From: Terriglobales bacterium
Lineage (GTDB): Bacteria > Acidobacteriota > Terriglobia > Terriglobales > Acidobacteriaceae
Direction: 5' to 3'
Length of the DNA: 64,000 nt
Assembly (NCBI GenBank): GCA_035487355.1
Contig: DATHMF010000104.1
Location: 62,001-126,000 of the forward strand
The position numbers and the translations under genes were made by a program. This document shows positions 17,510 to 28,442 of this stretch, piece by piece; the stretch's first letter is position 1; each line of letters begins with the position of its first letter. The notes under the pieces are model-generated. The model searched no databases. It saw only the letters and a program-made list of their open reading frames with translations, and had not been told where the DNA came from.

Positions 17510-18856
17510 TCAGTTTTGAATTGGCACCTTACTTTGTGCCGGTTCTTTCTTCTTGTGGTGCTTAGGGCTGAAGACCCGATCAAAAATTTTATCTACATTG
17601 CGCAACTGCCGGTTGAGATCGAAGGCGTGATCAAGCTGTTTGCGCGTCAGGCGCGAGGTGATCTGCTTATCTTTTCGCACCAGGGCACGAAAGTTCAGCC
17701 CATGCTGCCAGGCGCGCATGGCATTTTTTTGCACCACGCGGTAGGCATCCTCGCGCAACATGCCGCTCTCGGCGAGGTCGAGCAGAAGCTGCCCGCTGAA
17801 GACCAGACCGCCGGTGCTTTCCAGGTTCTCTTTCATGCGCCCGGGGTAGACGAACATCTTTTCAATCAGGTTGGTGGTCTTGTTAAGCAGATAATCCACC
17901 AGGATGGTGGAATCGGGCAGGATGACCCGCTCCACCGAGGAATGCGAGATATCGCGCTCATGCCAGAGCGCCACATTCTCGAGCGCGGCTTGCGCGTTGC
18001 CACGCACCACGCGGGCAAGTCCGCTGATCTGTTCGCTGGTAATCGGGTTGCGCTTGTGGGGCATGGCCGAGGACCCTTTTTGCTTCTCGCTGAAAAATTC
18101 TTCAGCCTCGCGCACTTCGGTGCGCTGCAAATGGCGGATCTCGGTGGCAATCTTATCCAAAGTCGAAGCAATCACGGCCAGCGTAGTCACGTAATAGGCG
18201 TGACGGTCGCGCTGGATGACCTGCGAAGAGATGGTGGCAGGCTCCAGCCCAAGCTGGTGGCAAATTTTTTCTTCCAGCTCCGGCTCGAGATGGGCGAACG
18301 TCCCCACCGCACCGGAGAGCTTGCCTACGCGCATCTGCTCGGCGGCAGACTTCATGCGCGCAATGTTGCGCTGCGTTTCCGAATACCAGTTGGCGAGTTT
18401 GAGACCGAAGGTGATGGGCTCGGCGTGGATGCCATGGGTGCGTCCGATCATGGGAGTGTGCTTGAACTCGTGCGCACGCTTCTTCAGAACTTCGGCGAAC
18501 AGCTCCAGGTCGGCGAGGATGAGGGTGGAAGCATCACGGACCTGCAGTGCCTGGGCGGTATCCACGACATCATTGGAGGTCAGCCCGTAATGCAGCCAGC
18601 GCGAGTGCGGCCCGATTTTTTCAGCGACGGCGGTGGTAAAGGCAATGACATCGTGCCGGATTTCGGCTTCGATGGCTTGAATGCGCTCCACATGAAAATC
18701 GCCTTTGTCGCGAATTGCGGCGGCCGCCTCGGGCGGTACAATGCCGGCTTCCGCCAATACCAGGCTGGCGGCGATTTCCACCTTCAGCCACATGCGGAAC
18801 TTATTTTCGTCGCTCCAGATGCGCCCCATCTCGGGACGCGTATAACGTGAGATCAC
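17510..18856 (-). CDS. purB: Adenylosuccinate lyase
   Basis: A 448-residue fumarase/aspartase superfamily lyase that releases fumarate from adenylosuccinate and SAICAR in purine synthesis. The family signature GSSAMPHKRNPITSEQ is present, as are RTHGIHAEPITFGLK and HYGLTSNDVVDTA. The open frame extends to 18994, but GTG 18856 (encoding M-ISRYTRPEMGRIWSDE), preceded by GGAGGGC, fits the family's usual N-terminus and length. It is divergent from the MarR-type gene, with about 130 bases between the starts. Confidence 0.93.
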   Translation of the reverse strand: MISRYTRPEMGRIWSDENKFRMWLKVEIAASLVLAEAGIVPPEAAAAIRDKGDFHVERIQAIEAEIRHDVIAFTTAVAEKIGPHSRWLHYGLTSNDVVDTAQALQVRDASTLILADLELFAEVLKKRAHEFKHTPMIGRTHGIHAEPITFGLKLANWYSETQRNIARMKSAAEQMRVGKLSGAVGTFAHLEPELEEKICHQLGLEPATISSQVIQRDRHAYYVTTLAVIASTLDKIATEIRHLQRTEVREAEEFFSEKQKGSSAMPHKRNPITSEQISGLARVVRGNAQAALENVALWHERDISHSSVERVILPDSTILVDYLLNKTTNLIEKMFVYPGRMKENLESTGGLVFSGQLLLDLAESGMLREDAYRVVQKNAMRAWQHGLNFRALVRKDKQITSRLTRKQLDHAFDLNRQLRNVDKIFDRVFSPKHHKKKEPAQSKVPIQN

Positions 18857-18980
18857 TTTTCTGCCCTCCACTACTGGCACGTCCGGCTGGCGTATGTGCA
18901 AACCTTGAATTGTAAATGGCAGGCTTGGGTATGAGCCAGCGAGAAGTGTATTTTGACTCGGGTAAGTCTTTCGACTAAAA

Positions 18981-19001
18981 TTATATCGTGTCACGATATA
19001 A
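18981..19001. promoter_or_regulatory. Perfect 10-bp palindrome over the MarR-type start codon, candidate autoregulatory operator
   Basis: TTATATCGTG-T-CACGATATAA is a perfect inverted repeat with a single central base, and the GTG start codon at 18988 lies inside its left arm. Such long dyads are typical of winged-helix MarR binding sites and would block both transcription and initiation. Adjacency to a MarR gene and to the divergent purB promoter region supports an operator. A role as an RNA hairpin over the start codon is the alternative. Confidence 0.6.
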
Positions 19002-19422
19002 AATAAAATCTTTAACCGCGCTTGATAGAACGTTTATCGCCCAGGCGGAATTTCGCTATCAGATACGCCGCTTCCTGCGCTTCAGCGAGGAAGCAGCACG
19101 ACGGGCGGGACTGCATCCCCAGCAATACCAGCTTTTGCTGGCGATTCGCGGCTTGCCCCCGGGGCAGGAGGCCAGGGTGGGCAACCTGGCAGAGCGGCTT
19201 CAGCTTGAGCAGCACAGCGCGGTCGAACTGATTGACCGCGCTGTGCAAAGCGGGCTGGTGATGCGAACGGGTGACCACCACGACCGGCGGCAGGTCATCG
19301 TGCACCTCACTTCCAAAGGGGAGAGCCTGCTGAAAAAACTTGCACGCGAGCACCGCGCAGAAATAGCGGCGGCTGCGCCACATCTGCTGAAGGCATTGCA
19401 GGCACTGACCAGACACCATTGA
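18988..19422 (+). CDS. MarR family transcriptional regulator
   Basis: A 144-residue winged-helix regulator. The helix-turn-helix and wing are visible in PPGQEARVGNLAERLQLEQH, SAVELIDRAVQSGLVMR and DHHDRRQVIVHLTSKGE. The central D-x-R-R-Q-V-hydrophobic wing is characteristic of MarR proteins. The only plausible start is GTG 18988, which lies within a perfect palindrome, suggesting autoregulation. A ClC-type transporter gene follows after about 50 bases on the same strand and could be the regulated partner. Its last residues and stop overlap a TCATTG-type repeat. Confidence 0.85.
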   Translation: MSRYKIKSLTALDRTFIAQAEFRYQIRRFLRFSEEAARRAGLHPQQYQLLLAIRGLPPGQEARVGNLAERLQLEQHSAVELIDRAVQSGLVMRTGDHHDRRQVIVHLTSKGESLLKKLAREHRAEIAAAAPHLLKALQALTRHH

Positions 19423-19453
19423 GTGATTGAGTCATTTTGTCATTGAGTCATCG
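19417..19453. repeat. TCATTG-family repeat array between marR and clc
   Basis: CATTGAGTGATTGAGTCATT and two further units run from the stop codon of the MarR gene toward the clc start. It is a single-orientation array with no cargo. Confidence 0.6.
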
Positions 19454-19472
19454 ATCTTTGAAAAACATTCAA

Positions 19473-21365
19473 ATGCGCAATTTTTTAGACAGAGTTTTTA
19501 CAGAGAAGGAAACCTCGGGCCGGCTGGGTGATTTCACCACTACACCTCGAGTAATTCCTATTGCACTGCTGGCCGTGGGGATCGGCGTTGTGTGTGCCTA
19601 TGTTGCCGTGGGTTTGCTCAAGCTGATCGGCCTGTTCACCAATCTTTTTTTCTACCAGCGATTGGACACGAGCATGACCTCTCCCGCCGGCAATCACTTA
19701 GGGGCCTGGGTGCTCGTCGTGCCGATTATCGGCGCGGTGATCGTAGGCTTGATGGGGCGCTATGGGTCAGAGCGTATCCGCGGGCACGGCATTCCGGAGG
19801 CCATTGAGGCCATCCTGCTGAAGGGAGCGCGCGTAGAGCCGAAGGTGGCGCTCTACAAGCCGGTTTCTGCTGCCATTGCCATTGGATCGGGAGGTCCTTT
19901 TGGCGCTGAGGGCCCGATCATTATGACCGGCGGCGCGGTGGGATCGCTGATCGCACAATTCTTCCACCTCACCGACACAGAACGTAAGACTCTCATGGTC
20001 GCCGGCGCCGCAGCCGGCATGTCAGCGATATTTGCTTCCCCGGTGGCAGCGGTGCTGCTGGCGGTGGAGCTTTTACTTTTCGAGTGGAAGCCGCGCAGCT
20101 TGATTCCAGTCGCCCTGGCGAGCGCGACTGCCGCAGCCGCCCGCAGGGGATTGCTGGGCACCGGCCCCATCTTTCCTATGGATGGGCCTTTGGCGGCACA
20201 CAATACTTTTGTAGGAGCCAAGGCGCTTGCCGGTTGCGCGCTTGTGGGACTGCTGGGGGCGGCGCTGGTGGCGTTGCTGAGCAAGTGTCTTTATAGCGTC
20301 GAAGATATGTTTCCCCGCCTGCGCGTGCACTCGATGTGGTGGCCGGCCATCGGCGCGGTGGCTATCGGTGTTGGCGGCTACATATTTCCTCCGGCGTTGG
20401 GCGTGGGCTATGACGTGATCGGGAGCCTGTTGCATGGAGACGCGACTCGCTACGTGATCATTGGCATTCTGCTGGTGAAATCCACGATGTGGGTAATCTC
20501 GCTCGGTTCGGGTAACTCAGGAGGCATTCTGGCTCCCTTGCTGATGATGGGAGGAGGGCTGGGAGCGGCGCTGGGATACTTTCTGCCCTACCAGGGCGCG
20601 GGATTCTGGCCGCTGTTGGGCATGGCCGCGGTGCTTACCGGGGCTATAGGCTCTCCGTTGACGGCACTGGTCTTCGCTGTGGAACTGACCCATGACGTCG
20701 ACATGCTTTTGCCGCTGCTGGTGGCTGTGACCCTTTCGCATGCTTTTATTGCGCTTACTCTGCCGCGTTCCATCGTGACCGAAAAGCTCAGCCGGCGTGG
20801 TTACCACCTGAGCCGGGAATACTCCACCGATCCACTGGAAAACGTGCTCGTTCGGGAGGTGATGCGCAGCAATATCATTGCGCTGCCGGGAACCGTTTCT
20901 ATTCAGGAGCTGACACAATCACTGCGCGTTGAGCACGGACGTAGCGGGCAATGGCTCTACCCGGTAGTCGAGGGCGACCAATCGCTGGTAGGAGTGATTA
21001 CGCGCAAGGAGCTGCAAAACCTGATCGGTCAGAGCCCGCCAGATAAAACTCTGCGTGATGTTGAACTCGCCGACATTGTCACGAAAAAATCTCAGCCGGT
21101 AGTGACTTATCCCGATGAGCCCCTGCGTGCGGTGGTGTATCGCATGGCCGAGACCGGGTTGACGCGTCTCCCGGTGGTAGAGCGCCGTGTGAACCGTGCG
21201 CATGGAAGCAAACAGCAGCGCGGTACCCAAACCGGTGTGCCTAAATTGGTGGGGGTGGTTACCTTGAATGACTTGCTCAAAGCCCGGGTCCTGAATTTAC
21301 AGGCCGAGCGTAAGAGGGAACGCGTGTTGCCGATACGGATCTTTAAGAATCGGGTCATTGAGTGA
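19473..21365 (+). CDS. ClC-family chloride channel/transporter with C-terminal CBS pair
   Basis: A 630-residue membrane protein that moves chloride (or fluoride/other anions), possibly in exchange for protons. Selectivity-filter segments are visible: GHGIPEA, GSGGPFGAEGP (with the gating Glu) and GSGNSGGILAP. The C-terminal region from about residue 455 has two CBS domains (VREVMRSNIIALPG and DIVTKKSQPVVTYPDEPLRAV), which usually bind adenine nucleotides. ATG 19473 is preferred to the TTG at 19437 lying in a repeat. The final residues RVIE and the stop derive from a GTCATTGAGTGA repeat. Confidence 0.9.
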   Translation: MRNFLDRVFTEKETSGRLGDFTTTPRVIPIALLAVGIGVVCAYVAVGLLKLIGLFTNLFFYQRLDTSMTSPAGNHLGAWVLVVPIIGAVIVGLMGRYGSERIRGHGIPEAIEAILLKGARVEPKVALYKPVSAAIAIGSGGPFGAEGPIIMTGGAVGSLIAQFFHLTDTERKTLMVAGAAAGMSAIFASPVAAVLLAVELLLFEWKPRSLIPVALASATAAAARRGLLGTGPIFPMDGPLAAHNTFVGAKALAGCALVGLLGAALVALLSKCLYSVEDMFPRLRVHSMWWPAIGAVAIGVGGYIFPPALGVGYDVIGSLLHGDATRYVIIGILLVKSTMWVISLGSGNSGGILAPLLMMGGGLGAALGYFLPYQGAGFWPLLGMAAVLTGAIGSPLTALVFAVELTHDVDMLLPLLVAVTLSHAFIALTLPRSIVTEKLSRRGYHLSREYSTDPLENVLVREVMRSNIIALPGTVSIQELTQSLRVEHGRSGQWLYPVVEGDQSLVGVITRKELQNLIGQSPPDKTLRDVELADIVTKKSQPVVTYPDEPLRAVVYRMAETGLTRLPVVERRVNRAHGSKQQRGTQTGVPKLVGVVTLNDLLKARVLNLQAERKRERVLPIRIFKNRVIE

Positions 21366-21392
21366 TTGGGTCATTGAATCATTGTGTAATCG
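21352..21392. repeat. TCATTG-family repeat array at the end of clc
   Basis: GGGTCATTGAGTGATTGGGT followed by CATTGAATCATTGTGTAATCGG overlaps the last codons and the TGA of the clc gene. As at the NUDIX gene, the repeat supplies the C-terminal residues. Confidence 0.62.
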
Positions 21393-21437
21393 GTAATTGT
21401 AGAATTGCGTAATTTTGTCGTGGAAATCAATCGATAC

Positions 21438-21695
21438 TCAATCGGCAGTTACGCCCAACAGTTTGCTCATTTCTTCGTAGTGGAAGCCTTTTCCTGGTGT
21501 GTAGGGCTGCACCCATTTGCCATCAATTACGAATTGGGGGATGGCGCGCTTGCCGGTCCGGGCAATCACTTCCTGGGCGGCGTCGGGGACCTCTTCGATA
21601 TTAATCTCTTTGTAAGAAATGTTATGTTTGGCCAAAAATCTCTTGGCTTCGCGGCAATCACCGCACCACGGGGACGAATAAACAATAAGTTCCAT
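21438..21695 (-). CDS. Glutaredoxin-like protein
   Basis: An 85-residue thioredoxin-fold protein with the redox motif WCGDC (Cys-Gly-Asp-Cys) near residue 11 and the cis-proline loop RAIPQFVIDGKWV. It probably reduces disulfides or glutathione/bacillithiol-type mixed disulfides. A Cys-Gly-Asp-Cys active site is less usual than CPYC. It lies downstream of clpC on the same strand, after a hairpin that may be the clpC terminator. Confidence 0.82.
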   Translation of the reverse strand: MELIVYSSPWCGDCREAKRFLAKHNISYKEINIEEVPDAAQEVIARTGKRAIPQFVIDGKWVQPYTPGKGFHYEEMSKLLGVTAD

Positions 21696-21737
21696 AGTTA
21701 TGTCTCAAATATATCAATCTAGCTGCGAACATAAAGA

Positions 21738-21758
21738 ACCGCCAGTTTAGCTGGCGGT
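21738..21758 (-). terminator. Hairpin behind clpC, probable terminator
   Basis: ACCGCCAG-TTTAG-CTGGCGGT is an 8-bp perfect stem with a 5-base loop, 25 bases after the clpC stop. In the clpC direction it is followed by a modest T-rich tail (TTCTTTA), so it probably gives partial termination before the glutaredoxin gene. Confidence 0.6.
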
Positions 21759-21782
21759 CCTTTGTAATACATCTCTAGCAAT

Positions 21783-24227
<2,445 letters not shown>

Positions 24228-24287
24228 GTTCCCTCAATTTGGGAATCTCAGTGCAGACTTTATTGTCCATCACCGGACCTCCCACCC

Positions 24288-24335
24288 TTTACCTGAATCC
24301 TCGCAGCTTTTGAGTGCCGCTGTCATTCAGGTAAA
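24288..24335. promoter_or_regulatory. 11-bp inverted repeat upstream of clpC
   Basis: TTTACCTGAAT (24288-24298) and ATTCAGGTAAA (24325-24335) form a perfect inverted repeat with a 26-base spacer. They lie in the 145 bases between the lolD stop and the clpC start. The repeat could be a terminator stem for lolD or a regulator-binding site for clpC. It does not match the CIRCE sequence. Confidence 0.4.
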
Positions 24336-24372
24336 ACCCTCAAGCGGAGCCAACTGCCCCGCAAACTCTGCC

Positions 24373-25068
24373 CTATGCCGGCAATGCCGCCGGCTGAATT
24401 TCTTCCGCCCTCCCGCGCTGGAGCCGCAACACGCGTCCACAGCGGCGCGCAAACTCCAGGTTGTGGGTGACGATGAGGGAGGTAAGCTGATATTCCCGAT
24501 GCAAACGGTCAATCAGCTCAAAAACCGAGTCGGCGGTGCGTGCGTCTAAATCTCCCGTCGGCTCATCGGCCATTAAAATCTTCGGCCGCGTGATCAAGGC
24601 CCGTGCCAGGGCCACGCGTTGTTGCTCCCCACCGGAGAGCTCACCGGAGCGATGCTCGGCACGATCGGACAGGCCCACTTCTTTCAACCACTGCAACGCT
24701 TCGGTTCGCGCCTGCTGGGCCGGCATGCCACGCAACAAAAGCGGCATGGCGACGTTCTCGACCGCGGTAAACTCCGGCAGCAGGTAGTGAAACTGCCAGA
24801 CAAACCCGATCTCGCGGTTACGGAATTCCGCAGCAGCATCATCGGAAAGCGCTTGGAGACGCATCTGCGCGCAGTATACGTCACCTTCGGAAGCGCTATC
24901 AAGAGCACAGAGGATGTGTAGTAAGGTGCTCTTGCCCGCCCCCGATTCGCCCACAATGGCCAGCATTTCCCCCTTCTTCACCTGGAAGGACAAGTTTTCA
25001 AAGACCACAAGCTCGGAGCTTCCGGAGCGAAAAGACTTCTTGAGACCTTCTACCCGCAAAATCTCCAT
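24373..25068 (-). CDS. lolD: ABC transporter ATPase, LolD type
   Basis: A 231-residue ATP-binding subunit with Walker A GESGAGKST, signature LSGGEQQRVALARAL, Walker B ILMADEPTGDLD and the H-loop LIVTHNLEFARR. It groups with the MacB/LolD subfamily, whose ATPases drive lipoprotein release from the inner membrane. The LolC/E-type permease at 27189-28430 is the likely partner, although the two are separated by the sigma-factor operon on the same strand. MacB-type efflux is the alternative. Confidence 0.85.
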   Translation of the reverse strand: MEILRVEGLKKSFRSGSSELVVFENLSFQVKKGEMLAIVGESGAGKSTLLHILCALDSASEGDVYCAQMRLQALSDDAAAEFRNREIGFVWQFHYLLPEFTAVENVAMPLLLRGMPAQQARTEALQWLKEVGLSDRAEHRSGELSGGEQQRVALARALITRPKILMADEPTGDLDARTADSVFELIDRLHREYQLTSLIVTHNLEFARRCGRVLRLQRGRAEEIQPAALPA

Positions 25069-25296
25069 GCTGTATCATTTTAGATGCAATTAGCATCTCC
25101 AAAGTCTCTGTTTTTCGACCCGTCAACCTGACAACCTGGCACACAACAGCTTGAAAAGGGCCTAAAAAGCTCATTTCAGGACTGTTGCCAGTGTCTTACA
25201 TATTAGAACACGATGCTGCTTCCAGGGTTCCCAAACTCTCAGGTTACTAAAGTTTTAAACATCTGTGATTTTAGGCATTGCTTTTTGGAAATAAAA

Positions 25297-25319
25297 AAGG
25301 GCCAAAAAATCTGGCCCTT
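25297..25319 (-). terminator. Rho-independent terminator of the sigma/anti-sigma/Spy-like operon
   Basis: On the minus strand AAGGGCCA-7 nt-TGGCCCTT is directly followed by a run of T (CCCTTTTTTAT), a classic intrinsic terminator. It lies 37 bases after the stop of the Spy-like gene. Confidence 0.85.
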
Positions 25320-25355
25320 AAAGCACAGTGCTTAGCTAGGAGAGTAGAAAGAAAT

Positions 25356-25973
25356 CTACGGTTGAGGTGCAGAAGGCTTTCCCGGTGGCGGCGGGGCGGG
25401 AAGCTCAGGCTGCATCTCAGGGGAATGCATCCTCGGGAATGGCCCAAAAGGCGGCTGGTAAGACTGCAGCTTCTTCCACTGGTCGGTGGTCAGTATCTTG
25501 CGGATATTGAGCAGCATGCGAGTATGGGCTTTTTCCAGTTCAGCACGCGCAGAGGCCACTTTATCAATTTGGGCGTAAACCTGAGATTCATCAGGATTGT
25601 CAGCTTCGGTTAGAGGTTCGAGCAATGCCTCTTGTTTTTCCAGAGTAGCATGCAGGTCAATCAGATGGAGACGGCTCTCCTGGAAGACCTGCTCAAGCTG
25701 CTGCAATTGGGTGTCGCTGATCTGCAATTTCTGCACGAGCTCGGCGTTCTTCCACCATTTACCCATCGGTATTCCGTCCATAGGCGCTCCAAAGGGCATT
25801 GGGTGCATTTCCATACGATGAACACGGTGTGCTCTTACGTGATCGCTTGGATCCTCTCCTTGCCCTGGTGGCGGCGGCGGTGGTTGGTCGGATGGCGGTT
25901 GCGGAGATTGTCCATAGGCTATTGCTGAAAGCAACAAGGCCATGACAGACAAGATAAAAATTCTATATTTCAT
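25356..25973 (-). CDS. Spy/CpxP-like periplasmic protein with proline-rich segments
   Basis: A 205-residue exported protein with signal peptide MKYRIFILSVMALLLSAIAYG. A proline-rich stretch (about residues 25-40) follows, then a helical core (about 80-170) resembling the Spy/CpxP fold: LQISDTQLQQLEQVFQESR and a second helical repeat ending LTTDQWKKLQSY, the LTxxQ-like motif of the family. The tail is again rich in proline. Spy-like proteins act as periplasmic chaperones or metal/stress sensors. The start overlaps the anti-sigma stop by 4 bases, so it is the last gene of a sigma-factor operon and may be a sensor or output of that stress response. Confidence 0.78.
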   Translation of the reverse strand: MKYRIFILSVMALLLSAIAYGQSPQPPSDQPPPPPPGQGEDPSDHVRAHRVHRMEMHPMPFGAPMDGIPMGKWWKNAELVQKLQISDTQLQQLEQVFQESRLHLIDLHATLEKQEALLEPLTEADNPDESQVYAQIDKVASARAELEKAHTRMLLNIRKILTTDQWKKLQSYQPPFGPFPRMHSPEMQPELPAPPPPGKPSAPQP

Positions 25974-26500
25974 TCCTGTACTCCTCCCGAAGTATGTCGT
26001 TTATTGGATTGAGCAATATTGTTGCGGGCCTGAACCAGCAAAGTGGCAGGCTCCAGCGCACGGGGCACCGGCCGCTGCAAGTCATTTTGGATCTCTACGA
26101 GGAGGAGGTCGTCAGCATCCTGCTGCAGTTGCTGAGGTTGGGTTTTTACAATATCACCCGGCTCTGGACGAGGATGCAGAATTGGCAGCAGATGCAGCAG
26201 GAAAACCAACACAAGCATTCCGAGGACAACACCAGGCACCCATAGCCAGCGGCGAAAAGGTGTGCGCTGCACAGGCGTCACGCGCTCCATGATGGCGCGC
26301 CGCTGCCGGTCCCAAAACTGCTCAGGACGCGAGGCCAGATTCTGTGTGGCGGCGCGCAGCTGCTCCATCTCAATGCGTGCTCGCTCCACCCGCGCATAGC
26401 AATCGAGGCAGGCATCCACATGATTTGCGTCTTCTCTGTCGGCCATGCCCAGAAGATAGGCGGTAATTGCGTCTTCGTTACAATGCTGCTTGGTCTGCAT
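25970..26500 (-). CDS. Anti-sigma factor with zinc-finger N-terminus and one membrane helix
   Basis: A 176-residue protein. The N-terminal segment has the zinc-associated anti-sigma pattern (His at residue 6, then HVDACLDC, i.e. H-x3-C-x2-C). One membrane helix lies near residues 88-108 (WVPGVVLGMLVLVFLLHLL), and a C-terminal domain would be periplasmic. Such proteins hold an ECF sigma factor inactive until a signal arrives. The gene overlaps the sigma gene by 23 bases. Confidence 0.85.
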   Translation of the reverse strand: MQTKQHCNEDAITAYLLGMADREDANHVDACLDCYARVERARIEMEQLRAATQNLASRPEQFWDRQRRAIMERVTPVQRTPFRRWLWVPGVVLGMLVLVFLLHLLPILHPRPEPGDIVKTQPQQLQQDADDLLLVEIQNDLQRPVPRALEPATLLVQARNNIAQSNKRHTSGGVQE

Positions 26501-27086
26501 ACTGCTCCTTCACTCTCCGGCGAACCGTGCTCATAGCACGAAACAAGTGGGCTTTGACCGTGCCCGGCTTTAATCTTGTGGTTCCGGCAATTTCTTCGAT
26601 GCTCATCTCTTCTATAAATCGCAGAAGAAAAACTTCGCGCTGGCGGACAGAAAGCTCTTCCAGGGCCTGCCAAACCCGGCGCAACTGCTCCTGGACAAGA
26701 AGATGGCGCTCGGGTGTAGCGCGCTCATCGGCTACGGTTTCGGCCAAGTCCAGGTCATATTCCTCGCTGCTGGAAAACTTCTTCCAGAAGGCCAGCCGCC
26801 GGTTGCGCAAATGATCGCGCGCCAGGTTGATCGCGATGCGGAAGAGCCAGGTGCCAACCTTGGCCTCACCGCGAAAGCGGCTGCGGTTCCTGTAAGCCCG
26901 CAGAAAACACTCTTGCGTGAGAGTATCTGCCAGATCGCTGTCCCGCACAATGCCTAGCAGGACACGGTAAATGCGCCGCTGATTCAGCCGCACAATCTCA
27001 TCGAACTCTTCATGGCTGATACCCTCGGAGCTGTGCTCCTGGGCGGCAGCAGCGAAGGCTGCGGGCTTATCTAATGTCTCTTCCAT
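26478..27086 (-). CDS. ECF RNA polymerase sigma factor
   Basis: A 202-residue sigma-70 family protein of the RpoE-like extracytoplasmic type. Region 2 is seen as RIYRVLLGIVRDSDLADTLT through FRGEAKVGTWLFRIAINLAR, and region 4 as LSVRQREVFLLRFIEEMSIE followed by GTVKAHLFRAMSTVRRR. The first 25 residues are extra. It heads a three-gene operon with an anti-sigma factor and a Spy-like periplasmic protein, which suggests envelope-stress control, probably with autoregulation. Confidence 0.92.
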   Translation of the reverse strand: MEETLDKPAAFAAAAQEHSSEGISHEEFDEIVRLNQRRIYRVLLGIVRDSDLADTLTQECFLRAYRNRSRFRGEAKVGTWLFRIAINLARDHLRNRRLAFWKKFSSSEEYDLDLAETVADERATPERHLLVQEQLRRVWQALEELSVRQREVFLLRFIEEMSIEEIAGTTRLKPGTVKAHLFRAMSTVRRRVKEQYADQAAL

Positions 27087-27188
27087 AGGCCGGCATTGAT
27101 ATGGACGGGGGAAAGCTATCCTGAGTTTACGTCCTTAATAAAGATTTTTTGAGGAAATTGATCCGTTGAGGTGATTAGGTGGCAACTG

Positions 27189-28430
27189 TTATTCGTAGCG
27201 CAACGCCTCCGCTGGGGCAATGTGCGAGGCTGACCATGATGGATAAAGGGTGGCAATCAGGGACACCACCAGGGCCATGGCCGCCACCAGAATGCCATCA
27301 GATACGCGGGGTGCGAAGGGAACGTAGTCAATCGAATAAACTTCGGCGGAGAGCGAGATGAAATGGTAATGACCGCCGGCCCAGGCAACGCCGTAGCCTA
27401 TCACCAGACCAAGCACAGTGCCGATGACGCCAATCAACAATCCCTGCGTGATAAAAATTCCACGAACTTGCGCCTTACGTACGCCCATGGAACGCAGCAC
27501 GGCAATATCGCGCGTCTTTTCCATCACCATCATGATGAGCGAGATCAGGATGTTCAGGGCCGCAACCAGCACAATCAACCCAATCGTAATAAACGTGACC
27601 ACGCGTTCGAGGCGCAGCGCGCGGAACAGCTCTTTGTTGAGTTCCATCCAGTTGGTGGACATGAAGCCCGTGCCGGCGGCGCGCTCCAACTGCTGGCCGA
27701 CTTCGGCAGCACGGTAAAGATCGTCAAGCTTGAATTCGATCACTGAGATCATGTCACCCAGCCCGAACAACTGTTGCGCATCATCGAGACGGATGAAGCC
27801 CCAAGTCTTGTCGTATTCATAAAATCCAGAGTGGAAAATCCCAACTACCTTGAAGCGAACGTACTTGGGCACCAGGCCAAAGGGGGTCAGTTCACCTTGG
27901 GGGCTGACCACCAGCACGGTTGAGCCGAGGGATGCGCCGACATCATCGGCCATCTCTTTGCCGAGGACAATCGGCGGAAGTTCGCCTTCAGCACGGCGAA
28001 CGTCGGCATTGAGCGAGTCGGCCGTTCCCAGTTCGACCGACTTAAGCAGCTTGCTGACTTTGTTTTCATATTCCGGCTGCACACCTTTGACAACAGCACC
28101 GGTGGAGCGCGCGCCGCGCGAGACCAACACCTCCTCGTAAAGCACAGGAGAGGCGGCAACCACGTGGGGCTGCTTTTCCATACGCGCCAGCAAATCGCGC
28201 CAATCGCGGATGCCGTCGTTGGCGACGCGCATCAGGTTGACGTCTGCGGTGGATGAAGTCAGACGTTCCTGCAAATCCTGGCTGAATCCATTGGTGATGG
28301 CCAACGCAATAATGAGAGAAGCCACTCCCGCCGTCACCCCGATAATCGAGATGACAGTAATCACGCCAATGACGGCCTGACGGCGCTTGGCGCGGAGATA
28401 ACGGGCGGCAATGAAAAATTCAAAGCGCAT
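27189..28430 (-). CDS. Lipoprotein-releasing ABC permease, LolC/LolE type
   Basis: A 413-residue permease with the FtsX/LolCE layout: one membrane helix near residues 20-48 (QAVIGVITVISIIGVTAG), a large periplasmic domain (about 50-265) and three C-terminal helices (about 275-400). The start FEFFIAARYLRAKRRQ and the periplasmic NGFSQDLQERL segment are characteristic of LolC/E. With a LolD-type ATPase at 24373 it would extract lipoproteins from the inner membrane. Only one permease gene is seen, so a single homodimeric form is possible. Confidence 0.88.
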   Translation of the reverse strand: MRFEFFIAARYLRAKRRQAVIGVITVISIIGVTAGVASLIIALAITNGFSQDLQERLTSSTADVNLMRVANDGIRDWRDLLARMEKQPHVVAASPVLYEEVLVSRGARSTGAVVKGVQPEYENKVSKLLKSVELGTADSLNADVRRAEGELPPIVLGKEMADDVGASLGSTVLVVSPQGELTPFGLVPKYVRFKVVGIFHSGFYEYDKTWGFIRLDDAQQLFGLGDMISVIEFKLDDLYRAAEVGQQLERAAGTGFMSTNWMELNKELFRALRLERVVTFITIGLIVLVAALNILISLIMMVMEKTRDIAVLRSMGVRKAQVRGIFITQGLLIGVIGTVLGLVIGYGVAWAGGHYHFISLSAEVYSIDYVPFAPRVSDGILVAAMALVVSLIATLYPSWSASHIAPAEALRYE

Positions 28431-28442
28431 GTTGAAATTTAC

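Noticed and set aside
17414..18850. Long open frame on the plus strand (478 codons)
   Set aside because: It lies antisense to purB, whose motifs are clear; the translated sequence has no recognisable domain and its codon pattern is that of a mirrored GC-rich gene.
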